Assembly (NCBI GenBank): GCA_009741485.1
Contig: CM019214.1
Span: 7,472,537-7,536,536, forward strand
Origin: Malurus cyaneus samueli
Taxonomy: Eukaryota > Chordata > Aves > Passeriformes > Maluridae
Direction: 5' to 3'
DNA: 64,000 bases
Both the position numbers and the translations under genes were made by a program. Positions 11,411 through 23,410 of the stretch are shown here, one piece after another (the first letter of the stretch is position 1; the number at the start of each line of letters is the position of its first letter). The notes beneath the pieces are model-generated. The model worked only from the letters and a program-made list of their open reading frames with translations, made no database searches and was not told the DNA's origin.

Positions 11411-13108
11411 TGATGCATCAGCACTGCTAACATATCTGCAAATTTAAAGTTATTTCTTTAAGAAAAAAATATTGTAAACATGGCATTTTTTGTCTCATTG
11501 AGCATTCAAACAATTATCAGGTTTTATGAAGACTTGAGACAGGGATAGGGGTGCTGTGCACATTTTTCTTCCTTTTTTTTTTCCTAACATTGAGATTTAC
11601 ACAATGTCCCTCACCATGTGCTCTGTAGCTGGAAAGTCCAGTGTCTGAAGTGCAAGGAGTAGACAAGTTTTCAACCAGCAATTTAACAATTTTGGCTCTT
11701 CTGGATCATTATTAGCAGGAACCAAGTCTCTTGGTTTGTGAACTCTGGAACAAAGGGTGCTTTGTGCTGAGCAGAGTGTGACTGATTGTAATATGTGATG
11801 TGTAGTAAACTGGTAGCTGCAGAGTCTGTGCCATCTGGAGAGGCAGGGATTTACAGAAGCTTTTTTGTGAAAGCAGAATGAAGAAATCATTTCTCTGTAG
11901 GAATAAAGCTGAATCTGCACAGCCATGCAGGATTCAGGTGAGTCTTGCGAGAGAAATGCCTGGTGTGAATGTTTGTAATTAGGAGACAGTGCAGTATGAG
12001 CCCTCCAGACATTGCTGTCATATACTCTGAGCTGGACCCAGTTTGAAGCAGCAAGTACATACTCACCTGCTGGCTGCTGGAAATTACTGTCTCTGGGAGA
12101 CAGAGTAAAATCAATTATTCACATCTCCTGTGTTGCTGTTACCCACACTGCTACCAGCAGATGTGGGAAACTGAGAAGGTTAGAGCTTGATTTTTAACAG
12201 ATTCCTATAAACTACCTGTATCTGTCACTGGATAGAAAAACTTTAAAAGGAAAAATCACTGTTCCACTTTCATCATAGACAAGTAATGTTTAAATTCTGT
12301 TAACATTTCTCCCCCTGATGGCCTGTTTCCGTTTATCACACCTCCTCTCATGGACACTGCACTTCCTTTAACCCACCATATAGCTGTCACTCGAGCCAGT
12401 TTGGGGAATCAATATGTTAATAGTTTATTAATTGTGATTGATTCCTTATACGTGTTTAACATCAATCTGCAGGCACTTTTTTGACTGTGAGGGGGTTGCT
12501 TATTCATCTGTGTACTTTACCCCTACCCTGGCCAAACACTGGGCACTGGCAGTGAGCTGAGAATTAAACATTATTGGAGACTCATCTCTTCTGTCCCAAT
12601 TACTCCTATTCCTATCAGCACCCATCACCCAAACACCTCCTAGAGGAGTGCAGCTCTCCAGGGGACTGACAAAAGCAAGGGAAGATGTAAAAGGGATAAG
12701 ACTTTCTGGAGCAGATCTCTAACCAAGACAACAGATATTGAGACACCAAATACGAACCAACCACACTTAAAATAATGTTGTGTGGAAGAAAGGAAATGAC
12801 AGTAATAAGAGGGACGAGGTAGCATGGGGGATGCAGCACAGGGAGCTGCCAGCTGATGCTCTCACTGCAGCTCTCCCAGCCTCTTGCGGGGGAGAAGCCA
12901 CAAGGTTTGAACGTGCACACCATCAACCCTGCAGAGGGAAGGAAAGCTATGTAAGACAGTGCCCTTGGCACACAATCTGTCCCTGGAAAGCCTGAGCCTG
13001 AAAAACACCGTGCAGGTATTTCTCAGCAGAGCTGGGTGCCTCTTGTGTGTCTGCAAACGGTTGCTGAGTTGAGAAATAGCTGAGAGAAGAATGGCTTCTT
13101 GTTTCTCC

Positions 13109-13977
13109 TGTCATGGGTCAGAAAATGGGGCTAAGCAGTGAACAAGGTGGCTCCCAAGGTGACAGGGAAGAGGCACACTTCAGCTGCCAGCATGCCAAGG
13201 GACACCACAGCACGTATGGAGAGAAGAAGGCACCATATATTTGGTAATGCCAAACTGGAGTGGCCTCTTGTCGTGGTGTGAACTGTGCTGAAAGCCAAAA
13301 GCACCACCAGACTTCCTCTCCCCACCACCGAGAGGCAGAGGGAGAGCAAAAGCCCAATTAACACAAATTTATGGCTTTTAGTAACATAACATAATTGAGA
13401 GAAAGATACATATTGCTCAGGAAATGGTGACAGGCTGAATAACTTAAGTGCAAATAGATTTATTATTAAAAAACTACTAAGAATACTACGCACCAGGGAG
13501 GGGAACAAGATAGGGAATTTACAAGAGAAGAAAAAAAAATGGACATTTTAAGACCTGTTATCCTTTCTGGGACCCTCTCCTTCCCAGGTCCTTCCTCTCC
13601 ACCCCCCATTTTCCCGCACACACAGGGGACAAGAATGAAAGTCTAACAAGAAAACCACTCATTACAGTTGTTGTCCATCATATAGGAGAGGTTCTTACAT
13701 CCAAGCTGTGGAAGTCTTTTCCCAAGAAACAGTCATGTATAACTGCTATGGCGAGGAGTCTTTTCTTTACCTCGTAGGAGAAAGGAAAGAATGTTCTCCA
13801 AGGCCAAACTGTGTTATTTTGGTGGCATAAGGCCACTATCACAAATCTCCTGGCAGAACACAGCATCCACTTGTTCAGACGTGGGGCGGGGCACTCCTTC
13901 TCCCTGCAGAACAAACAAACAAACCTGCTGCACCTCACCCTCCACGCACACATGAAGGGAAGCCAGTGCTGGTGACA
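13109..13977 (-). mobile_element. Probable interspersed repeat/LTR, minus strand
   Basis: The + strand starts TGTCATGGG at 13,109 and has TGACA at 13,973-13,977, giving short inverted termini. Read on the minus strand there is an AATAAA in an A/T-rich context near 13,460. The segment has a tone typical of bird LTRs (CT-rich blocks, polyadenylation signal, terminal CCCATGACA). I could not find a flanking target-site duplication, and the distance from the AATAAA to the proposed 3' end is long for an LTR, so both identity and borders are tentative. The copy in unit B is at 19,716-20,627. Confidence 0.35.
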
Positions 13978-15609
13978 TTTGCTTATTCACAGCTGGGGGA
14001 GCTTAATCAAAAGACAACAAGAAATGCTGTTCAGTTTTGCTTTCTATTCCTTCAGTGCTATTCCACTTACTTTAAAAAATGATGTCACAGCAAAGATTTA
14101 CATGTAATGTTTTGCTTGTCACAGAGGGAAGGAGAAATGAGCTGCTGAAAAGCAAGAAACTCTTAGAGTGGAGATGGGGATTTATCCAGGAATGAAGAAT
14201 TTTTGGGCTAGGTCCTCTTTGAACTAATTTAATTAGAACTGAAGACCTTGCTCTGCTCACTCAGTGCAAGGTGCATCCCATGCAGAAGACTTTTTTCTGC
14301 AAGACTGTGGGCAAGAATGAATTCAGACTTAACAGTAAACCAGTTGAAGGGGAAGAAGGAAGAATGTCCAGTTCAATCTGTCTTTAAACAATTTTGACAG
14401 AACTGTTTCAGCAGGAAGACATGGGGTATTTCTCCTGTATAATGACTAAGAACCATTACTCACCATTCATTTGCTGCTGATGAAATGCATGTAGCAGTGC
14501 ATTAAAATAAGAGCGATTTTAAAACAACCTCTCAATAAATGCAAACATTTTTAATTTCTGTTACACATCTGAAGATTCACCCCAGGATTTTTTTTCACCT
14601 TTGAGATCAATTATAGCAGTGGCTGTAACAGAGTATATCCCACTCATCAAAGTCTGCTAGAGGATGTAGCATAGCTCACTATTCTGTATTTATATCTTTG
14701 TATTTATTTCTGCTTGCACACATTTTTTTCAAACCTTTTCCCATTTTGGACTTCTTTCAACTCCCAAGACAATGTATCAGTCCCTCCTGTTCCATGTGGA
14801 GGTAATTTCATTTCTGTTTCATCCACATTTATGAGAATGTGATGTGGAGCAGATTACCCAGAAATCTCTGGCTCTCACCTGGGGTATGGCTGGTCATGTT
14901 TGTCACACCTACAGATAAGCCTCTCCTGGCTGTTCAGAGCAGCACAGTTCCTCAGCTACACTAATGCCCAACGACAGCTCACCTGTGGTCTATTTCAGAC
15001 AATTCTGCCCTAAAATGTATTTCCCACCAGCTTTGTTTTGACTCATACATGCAAGTTTGCTGCTGAGTTAATGCTCTCCGGAAGCATAATACTGAGAAAT
15101 AGACAGTGCAAGCAGCAAAGGAAATATGGAAGGCTTCAGAAGAGAAGCTTTGGGGAAAAGATCCACAGATAATGGATATTTTACTGAACTCATGAAGATT
15201 ATGTCTTTTAATGAGATACTCTAAACTTAAAACGCTGAGAAACCTGGTGAGGCCCCTGCCTGGTTATCATGAATATAGTATCTACCAAGCAGGATATGTT
15301 GTACCTTACTCCCTTGTTCTGTCTGCAGATTGCTGCAAATTTTATTTTAGTATGCTTATAGTCTAGTTTAATGAACAATTAACACCAACAAAAATATGCA
15401 TGAAATATCTCAAAGTGGCTAATGATCACAAAAAATAAAAAGCCACAGTGACATCGTTTCGTTCTGATCCTCAGCAGTAGTATATATAAAGTGACAAAGC
15501 AAAAAATTATATGGTATTACATCTATTTCAAAATGCAACAAATGTCAGTCCTGCTTTGGGTCATTCTGCCTTTTCTAATGACCATGATGCTGATCCTTCC
15601 ATTTGCTTG

Positions 15610-15613
<4 letters not shown>

Positions 15614-15644
<31 letters not shown>
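15614..15644 (+). repeat. Poly(A) run, 31 bases
   Basis: An A run within copy A. The corresponding run in copy B (22,271-22,300) is one base shorter and interrupted by a T. No retrogene is evident upstream. Confidence 0.9.
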
Positions 15645-15647
<3 letters not shown>

Positions 15648-15976
15648 GCAACGTGATATTAAAAACTGCCACAAACTGGGTCATTTACTGAGCAGCAAGG
15701 GGAAAAGCAAGGGGAAAAGTGTTCCCTGAGGGTGCTGCACAGGTATGTGACCTGCCTTGCTTTTACAAACCACCGAGTGACACCCCTCTTCTTCTCCAGC
15801 CATCCAGAGGACTTTCATCTCCGCACTCCTCTCCTGTTGCAGTCGGAATAAAAGCAGCTCAGTGTCTCGAAGTCAGAATCCAAAGTTCAGACAGGCAAAG
15901 CACAGCCTAAAGCAGCTTCACCTCTGCTGGGCCACTGCCTCTGAAGCGCAGCCATCAAAGCAGCGCTGGCGCGGTC

Positions 15977-16500
15977 ACCCTGATGCCCGATGACTTTTGT
16001 TTTTCCCTTTATGCTTTGTGTACCCTCTATGCATCCCCCTGTACCCTTAGCACATGTTTGTAATTCTGAGCCTGATATTCCAGCTTAGATTAGGAGTTCT
16101 GCTGGCAGAAAGACCAAACATCCTGAGGAAGGTCAGTGCCCTGTGCTATCTTAAACCCGAGCTCAGCCTTGGGTGAAGCCTTCTGTCCAGAACATCTTGT
16201 GTAAACTGGGCTCTGACCTCATGGATTCATTAGAATAGGACATACTGCATTTGTGAAGTTTCTCATTGGGAATCCTAGATAGATATGCTAATTCCTGAAA
16301 CCTATAAAACTTGTATCTTATTGGGGATCCTAGATAGATAATGCAATTCCTGAAACCTATAAAACTTGTACCGTGCTGTACACGGGTGTGCATTTGCATC
16401 AAGTTGTGCACCTGGGATCCAAATACGAGGTAAAACCCTTTTTATCCCCTTAACCGTGTCTGTGTCATTATTAAAAACTGCCCTTTCAAGGTAACAACCC
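15977..16500 (+). mobile_element. ERV LTR, family 1, copy 2 (4-bp TSD)
   Basis: The LTR spans 15,981-16,496, starts TGATGCC and ends AACA, with perfect 4-bp flanks ACCC (15,977-15,980 and 16,497-16,500). Two internal units contain TATAAAA at 16,303 and 16,358. Compared with copy 1 at 10,496 it has one unit fewer and many single-base deletions. The same insertion, with the same ACCC flanks, is present in duplicate B at 22,634, so it was in place before the segment was copied. It is a solo LTR without internal viral genes. Confidence 0.88.
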
Positions 16501-16718
16501 GGCGGTGAAATGTCACACGGAGTGAGCAGCTCTGCTCGTGTGAGTGCTCCGTGCTCCGAGCCCGCACCGTCCCGGGAAAATGAAAGGAAAACAGGGCACA
16601 GATCGCTCATCTTCCCGCACACTCTCCCAGAGAGACCACGGTTTTCTGCTTTGGCTTTTTCCTCTTAAAATTATTTATGTTGGGAAGGACACAGCAATCA
16701 TCCTGGCATCTCTTTTAC

Positions 16719-17371
16719 TGAGGTGTCCTAGGTTAGCTGAGTATTGTATTCCTTTCATCTGCTTATGTTAGAGGGAAGTTAAACAACCCTTCTGTAACTA
16801 TACATTAGTGGAGACTGCTCTGGTTTGTTTTGTGATGTTCCTCCCTTCAGGACAATGGGAGGGAAAGGGCAAGACACACACTTTTTTTTTTTTTCCTTTT
16901 CTTGGTAGGCGCTCTCTCAGGATCAGCGCGGAAAGAAGCTGCCTGCTCTCTGGGACTGCTCCTTTTCTTCCTTCTTTGGACTTATTTTTCCTCAAACTTT
17001 TTTTCTTCATCATCTGAGAATTGGAAGATTCTTGTGGCACGAGAGGCAGAAAGATCCTTCAGTGAACACCGGAGAGAGACTCTGTCCAACCCCTCTGGGG
17101 CCCGGAGGGGAAGCACTCCAGGAGGGAGAGAAAGCTTTGGATCAACAGCTGGTCACAGGTTTTTGTGGTTTGTTTTTTTTTTGTTTGTTTTGTTTGTTTG
17201 GTTTTTGGGTTTTTTTATAATTTTAAATAAAAAGGGGTTTTTTTCCCTTTTCACTTTCCTCTCTGTGGAAAAGTTTGTCTCCAGACCCAGGTGGGGAAAG
17301 AGAGAGAGAGGGAGTTTGCTGGAACTTGGATGTTTTGTTCCCATTAAATTAATTCAAACCATAACATGAGG
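16719..17371 (+). mobile_element. ERV LTR, family 2, copy 1 (5-bp TSD)
   Basis: The LTR spans 16,724-17,366. It begins TGTCCTAGGTTAGC and ends CAAACCATAACA, flanked by perfect 5-bp repeats TGAGG (16,719-16,723 and 17,367-17,371). A T/G-rich stretch at 17,160-17,215 is followed by TTTAAATAAA, a plausible polyadenylation signal near 17,223. The terminal ATTAAATTAATTCAAACC motif is one I associate with passerine ERV LTRs. A 5-bp TSD fits an ERVL-type (class III) element, though that assignment is inference. No internal viral sequence is present. The duplicate is at 23,416. Confidence 0.85.
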
Positions 17372-17730
17372 TCTTCTGATGGTTTTTTGGTCTCCCTGCC
17401 AACTTCTTAGTATCTCCTGGATACATCCAGACCTTCAGAGGGAGCAGGGCTCAAACCCCTTGCTTTCCACCAGCTCCTGGGGCAATTTTTCCCGCAGGGA
17501 GAGAAAAGCAGAGGAAACGGAGTTGCAACCATTCAGGGCAAAGAAGCTGCTGCCAAGAGTCCGAGGGATGCAGGGGACAGAGGAGGCACCTCTTCCATTA
17601 CACCCAGGATTTGTGGCTCCCACCATCAGCCTCCCCCTCTGTCTGGGCACCTTGCTCCCACCAGGGGGAAAGAGCATGAAAGGATTTGAAGAGCAGCATG
17701 CTGACTACCCTGGGAAATGAATCAAAGAAA

Positions 17731-17772
17731 ATTAAAAAAAAAAAAATTAAATTTAAAAAAAAAAAAAAAAAA
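17731..17772 (+). repeat. A/T insertion specific to copy A
   Basis: Forty-two bases of A with a few T residues sit between AATCAAAGAAA and GGTGGATTACTCC. In copy B these flanks are directly adjacent (24,461/24,462). It is either a recent low-complexity expansion at an A-rich site or sequencing/assembly noise. Confidence 0.85.
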
Positions 17773-17913
17773 GGTGGATTACTCCACTATCAGGAAAAAA
17801 TTTAACCTCTCCCTGGAGAATAAAGGCCAAGAGAAAGAGTGGGGCTGGGAACAAGAAGGAGAGACAGCAGGGAACACGAAGTGACTAAAACCACACCACC
17901 ATATTTCCTTCAG

Positions 17914-17950
17914 CTAAAATTTAATACAAATACATATATAAAAATATGAA
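17914..17950. other. Junction filler between copies A and B
   Basis: About 37 A/T-rich bases, containing ATACAAATACATATATAAAA, lie between the end of copy A (shared CTTCAGCTAAA) and the start of the inverted piece of copy B. I see no match to it at the outer ends of either copy, so it is either junctional filler or unique sequence. Confidence 0.6.
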
Positions 17951-18260
17951 CAACGATCCAGAAGATCCTGGAGTGCCAAAATTGTTAAATTGCTGGTTGA
18001 AAACTTGTCTACTCCTTGCACTTCAGACACTGGACTTTCCAGCTACAGAGCACATGGTGAGGGACATTGTGTAAATCTCAATGTTAGGGAAAAAAAGCAA
18101 GAAGACAAATGTGCACAGCACCCCTATCCCTGTCTCAAGTCTTCATAAACCTGATAATTGTTTGAATGCTCAATTGAGACAAAAAATGCCATGTTTACAA
18201 TATTTTTTCTTAAAGAAACAACTTTAAATTTGCAGATAAGTTAGCAGTGCTGATGCATCA
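17951..18260 (-). repeat. Inverted segment at start of copy B
   Basis: Reading the minus strand here gives copy A positions 11,411-11,709, with a short extra piece (TCCTGGAGT) near 17,966. The right breakpoint coincides with the perfect palindrome TGATGCATCA (18,251-18,260; 11,411-11,420 in A). Immediately after it, B rejoins A at CAGGAACCAAGTC in direct orientation. Confidence 0.9.
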
Positions 18261-19508
18261 TATGGTTACAGGAACCAAGTCTCTTGGTTTGTGAACTCTG
18301 GAACAAAGGGTGCTTTGTGCTGAGCAGAGTGTGACTGATTGTAATATGTGATGAGTAGTAAACTGGTAGCTGCAGAGTCTGTGCCATCTGGAGAGGCAGG
18401 GATTTACAGAAGCTTTTTTGTGAAAGCAGAATGAAGAAATCATTTCGCTGTAGGAATAAAGCTGAATCTGCACAGCCATGCAGGATTCAGGTGAGTCTTG
18501 CAAGAGGAATGCCTGGTGTGAATGTTTGTAATTAGGAGACAGTGCAGTAGGAGCCCTCCAGACATTGCTGTCATATACTCTGAGCTGGACCCAGTTTGAA
18601 GCAGCAAGTACATACTCACCTGCTGGCTGCTGGAAATTACTGTCTCTGGGAGACAGAGTAAAATCAATTATTCACATCTCCTGTGTTGCTGTTACCCACA
18701 CTGCTACCAGCAGATGTGGGAAACTGAGAAGGTTAGAGCTTGATTTTTAACAGATTCCTATAAACTACCTGTATCTGTCACTGGATAGAAAAACTTTAAA
18801 AGGAAAAATCACTGTTCCACTTTCATCATAGACAAGTAATGTTTAAATTCTGTTAACATTTCTCCCCCTGATGGCCTGTTTCCATTTATCACACCTCCTC
18901 TCATGGACACTGCACTTCCTTTAACCCATACAGCTGTCACTTGAGCCAGTTTGGGGAATCAATAAGTTAATAGTTTATTAATTGTGATTGATTCCTTATC
19001 CGTGTTTAACATCAATCTGCAGGCACTTTTTTGACTGTGAGGGGGTTGCTTATTCATCTGTGTACTTTACCCCTACCCTGGCCAAACACTGGGCACTGGC
19101 AGTGAGCTGAGAATTAAACATTATTGGAGACTCATCTCTTCTGTCCCAATTATTCCTATTCCTATCAGCACCCATCACCCAAACACCTCCTAGAGGAGTG
19201 CAGCTCTCCAGGGGACTGACAAAAGCAAGGGAAGATGTAAAAGGGATAAGACTTTCTGGAGCAGATCTCTAACCAAGACAACAGATATTGAGACACCAAA
19301 CACGAACCAACCACACTTAAAATAATGTTGTGTGGAAGAAAGGAAATGACAGTAAGAGGAGGGACGAGGTAGCATGGGGGATGCAGCACAGGGAGCCGCC
19401 AGCTGATGCTCTCACTGCAGCTCTCCCAGCCTCTTGCAGGGGGAGAAGCCACAAGGTTTGAACGTGCACACCAGCAACGCTGCAGAGGGAAGGAAAGCTA
19501 TGTAAGAG

Positions 19509-19568
19509 TTTTATGTTCTCCAAGGCCAAACTGTGTTATTTGGGTGGTGTGAGACCACTATCACAAAT
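19509..19568 (+). repeat. 60-base insertion in copy B resembling 20,434-20,500
   Basis: Copy A reads GTAAGACAGTGCCCTTGGC at 12,950-12,968. In B, about 60 bases separate the equivalent flanks. The inserted piece contains ATGTTCTCCAAGGCC, ACTGTGTTATTTGGGTGG and CCACTATCACAAATC, which also occur about 920 bases downstream in B (20,434-20,500) and at 13,787-13,853 in A. It differs internally (TGTGAGACC for CATAAGGCC), so it is a diverged rather than exact copy. Confidence 0.85.
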
Positions 19569-19715
19569 CCCTTGGCACACAATCTGTCCCTGGAAAGCCT
19601 GAGCCTGAAAAACACCGTGCAGGTATTTCTCAGCAGAGCTGGGTGCCTCTTGTGTGTCTGCAAACGGTTGCTGAGTTGAGAAATAGCTGAGAGAAGAATG
19701 GCTTCTTGTTTCTCC

Positions 19716-20627
19716 TGTCATGGGTCAGAAAATGGGGCTAAGCAGTGAACAAGGTGGCTCCCAAGGTGACAGGGAAGAGGCACACTTCAGCTGACAGCAT
19801 GCCAAGGGACACCACAGCACGTATGGAGAGAAGAAGGCACCATATATTTGGTAATGCCAAACTGGAGTGGCCTCTTGTCGTGGTGTGAACTGTGCTGAAA
19901 GCCAAAAGCACCACACCCACGACGTTTCCTCTCCCCACCACCTGAGAGGCAGAAGGGAGAGCAAAAGCCCAATTAACACAAAAATTTATGGCTTTCAGAT
20001 AACATAACATAATTGAGAGAAAGATACATATATGCTCTAGAGAATATATGGTCAGACAGGCTGAATAACTTAAGTTGCAAAATAGATTTATTATTAAAAA
20101 CTACTAAGAATACTACGGCACCAGGGAGGGGAACAAAGATAGGGACAAATTTACAAGGAGAAAAATAAAAATGGACATTTTAAGACACCTGTTATCCTTT
20201 CTGGGACCCGTCTCTTTCCCAGGTCCTTCCTCTCCAACCCCCGTTTTCCCGCACACACAGGGGACAGGAATGAAAGTCTAACATAGATCAAACCACTCAT
20301 TACAGTTGTTGTCCATCATCATAGGAGGAGTGTTCTTACAGCTCCAAGCTGTGGAAGGTCTTTTCCCAAGAAACAGTCAGTGTATAACTGCTGATGGCAA
20401 GGGAGTCTTTTCTTTACCTCTTAGGAGAAAGGAAAGAATGTTCTCCAAGGCCAAACTGTGTTATTTGGGTGGCATAAGGCCACTATCACAAATCTCCTGG
20501 CAGAACACAGCATCCACTTGCTTCAGACGTGGGGCTGGGGCACCTCCTTCTCCCTGCAGAACAAACAAACAAACCTGCTGCACCTCACCCTCCACGCACA
20601 CATGAAGGGAAGCCAGTGCTGGTGACA
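19716..20627 (-). mobile_element. Probable interspersed repeat/LTR, minus strand (B copy)
   Basis: Counterpart of 13,109-13,977, with the same TGTCATGGG and TGACA ends. It is somewhat longer because many positions carry one to several extra bases compared with copy A. Borders and class are uncertain for the reasons given for the A copy. Confidence 0.35.
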
Positions 20628-22270
20628 TTTGCTTATTCACAGCTGGGGGAGCTTAATCAAAAGACAACAAGAAATGCTGTTCAGTTTTGCTTTCTATTTC
20701 CTTCAGTGCTATTCCACTTACTTTAAAAATAGATGTCACAGCAAAGATTTACATGTAATGTTTTGCTTGTCACAGAGGGAAGGAGAAATGAGCTGCTGAA
20801 AAGCAAGAAACTCTTAGAGTGGAGATGGGGATTTATCCAGGAATGAAGAATTTTCGGGCTAGGTCCTCTTTGAACTAATTTAATTAGAACTGAAGACCTT
20901 GCTCTGCTCACTCAGTGCAAGGGTGCATCCCATGCAGAAGACTTTTTTCTGCAAGACTGTGGGCAAGAATGAATTCAGACTTAACAGGAAACCAGTTGAA
21001 GGGGAAGAAGGAAGAATGTCCAGTTCAATCTGTCTTTAAACAATTTTACAGAACTGTTTCAGCAGGAAGACATGGGGTATTTCTCCTGTATAATGACTAA
21101 GAACCATTACTCACCATTCATTTGCTGCTGATGAAATGCATGTAGCAGTGCATTAAAGTAAGAGTGATTTTAAAAAACCTCTCAATAAATGCAAACATTT
21201 TTAATTTCTGTTACACATCTGAAGATTCACCCCAGGATTTTTTTTCACCTTTGAGATCAATTATAGCAGTGGCTGTAACAGAGTATATCCCACTCATCAA
21301 AGTCTGCTAGAGGATGTAGCATAGCTCACTATTCTGTATTTATATCTTTGTATTTATTTCTGCTTGCACACATTTTTTTCAAACCTTTTCCCATTTTGGA
21401 CTTCTTTCAACTCACAAGACAATGTATCAGTCCCTCCTGTTCCATGTGGAGGTAATTTCATTTCTGTTTCATCCACATTTATGAGAATGTGATGTGGAGC
21501 AGATTACCCAGAAATCTCTGGCTCTCACCTGGGGTATGGCTGGTCATGTTTGTCACACCTACAGATAAGCCTCTCCTGGCTGTTCAGAGCAGCACAGTTC
21601 CTCAGCTACACTAATGCCCAACGACAGCTCACCTGTGGTCTATTTCAGACAATTCTGCCCTAAAATGTATTTCCCACCAGCTTTGTTTTGACTCATACAT
21701 GCAAGTTTGCTGCTGAGTTAATGCTCTCCGGCAGCATAATACTGAGAAATAGACAGTGCAAGCAGCAAAGGAAATATGGAAGGCTTCAGAAGAGAAGCTT
21801 TGGGGAAAAGATCCACAGATAATGGACATTTTACTGAACCCGTGAAGATTATGTCTTTTAATGAGATACTCTAAACTTAAAACGCTGAGAAACCTGGTGA
21901 GGCCCCTGCCTGGTTATCATGAATATAGTATCTACCAAGCAGGATATGTTATACCTTAATCTCTTGTTCTGTCTGCAGATTGCTGCAAATTTTATTTTAG
22001 TATGCTTCTAGTCTAGTTTAATGAACAATTAACACCAACAAAAATATGCATGAAATATCTCAAAGTGGCTAATGATCACAAAAAATAAAAAGCCACAGTG
22101 ACATCGTTTCATTCTGATCCTCAGCAGTAGTATATATAAAGTGACAAAGCAAAAAAATTAATGGGAGACTTTACATCTATTTCAAAATGCAAACAAATGT
22201 CAGTCCTGCTTTGGGTCATTCTGCCTTTTCTAATGGACCATGATGCTGATTCCTTCCATCTGCTTGTGTT

Positions 22271-22300
22271 AAAAAAATAAAAAAAAAAAAAAAAAAAAAA
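22271..22300 (+). repeat. Poly(A) run in copy B
   Basis: Thirty bases of A with a single T; counterpart of 15,614-15,644. Confidence 0.9.
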
Positions 22301-22629
22301 GTTGCAATGATATTAAAAACTGCAACAAACTGGGTCATTTACTGAGCAGCAAGGGGAAAAGCAAGGGGAAAAGTGTTCCCTGAGGGTGCTGCACAGGTAT
22401 GTGACCTGCCTTGCTTTTACAAACCACCGAGTGACACCCCTTCTCTTCTCCAGCCATCCAGAGGACTTTCATCTCCGCACTCCTCTCCTGTTGCAGTCGG
22501 AATAAAAGCAGCTCAGTGTCTCGAAGTCAGAATCCAAAGTTCAGACAGGCAAAGCACAGCCTAAAGCAGCTTCACCTCTGCTGGGCCCTGCCTCTGAAGC
22601 GCAGCCATCAAAGCAGCGCTGGCGCGGTC

Positions 22630-23163
22630 ACCCTGATGCCCGATGACTTTTGTTTTTCCCTTTATGCTTTGTGTACCCTCTATGCATCCCCTGTACCCCT
22701 TAGTCCACATGTTTGTAATTCCTGACCCTGAAATTCCAGCTTAGTTTAGGAGTTCTGCTGGGCAGAGAGACCAAACATCCTAGAAGGTCAGTGTGCCCTG
22801 TGCTATCTTAAACGAGCTCAGCCTTGGGTGAGCCTTCTGTCCAGAACATCTTGTGTAAACTGGGCTCTGGCCTCATCTGGGGGATTCATTAAATAGGGGG
22901 ACATCTGCATTTGTGAAGTTTCTATTGGGAACCTAGATAGATATGCTAATTCCTGAAACCTATAAAACTTGTATCTTATGGGGAATCCTAGATAGATATG
23001 CTATTTCCTGAAATCTATAAAACTTGTACCCGTGCTGTACACGGGTGTCCATTCTGCCATCAAGTTGTGCACCTGGGATCCCAAATACCGAGGTAAAACC
23101 CTTTTTATCCCCTTAACTGTGTCTGTGTCATTATTAAAAACTGCCCTTTCAAGGCAACAACCC
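22630..23163 (+). mobile_element. ERV LTR, family 1, copy 3 (4-bp TSD)
   Basis: The LTR spans 22,634-23,159 with ACCC flanks (22,630-22,633 and 23,160-23,163), the same site as the LTR at 15,981. It has two TATAAAA-containing units. It differs from its duplicate mainly by one-base insertions and deletions, which is more typical of assembly quality differences than of long neutral divergence. Confidence 0.88.
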
Positions 23164-23410
23164 AGCGGTGAAATGTCACACGGAGCGAGCGGCTCTGCTC
23201 GTGTGAGTGCTCCGTGCTCCGAGCCCGCACCGTCCCGGGAAAATGAAAGCAAAACAGGGCACAGATCTCTCATCTTCCCGCACACTCTCCCAGAGAGACC
23301 GCGGTTTTCTGCTTTGGGGCTTTTTTCCTCTGGAAAGGCAACTTAAAATTTAAATTACAGTGTTGTGGAAAGGACCACATGCTGAATCAGTCCTGGCCAT
23401 CTCCTTTTAC

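Larger units (their letters stand above)
11411..17913 (+). repeat. Large tandem duplication, copy A (~6.5 kb)
   Basis: This segment recurs as copy B at 17,951-24,615. Correspondence is colinear from about 11,717 to 17,913 (B: 18,266-24,615), including both LTRs with their target-site duplications. The first ~300 bases (11,411-11,709) match B in inverted orientation. Long stretches (for example 14,000-15,480 against 20,650-22,140) are nearly identical, while 13,360-13,960 shows many small indels. Copy A has a 42-base A/T insertion at 17,731-17,772 that B lacks. No gene is seen in the unit. Confidence 0.93.
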
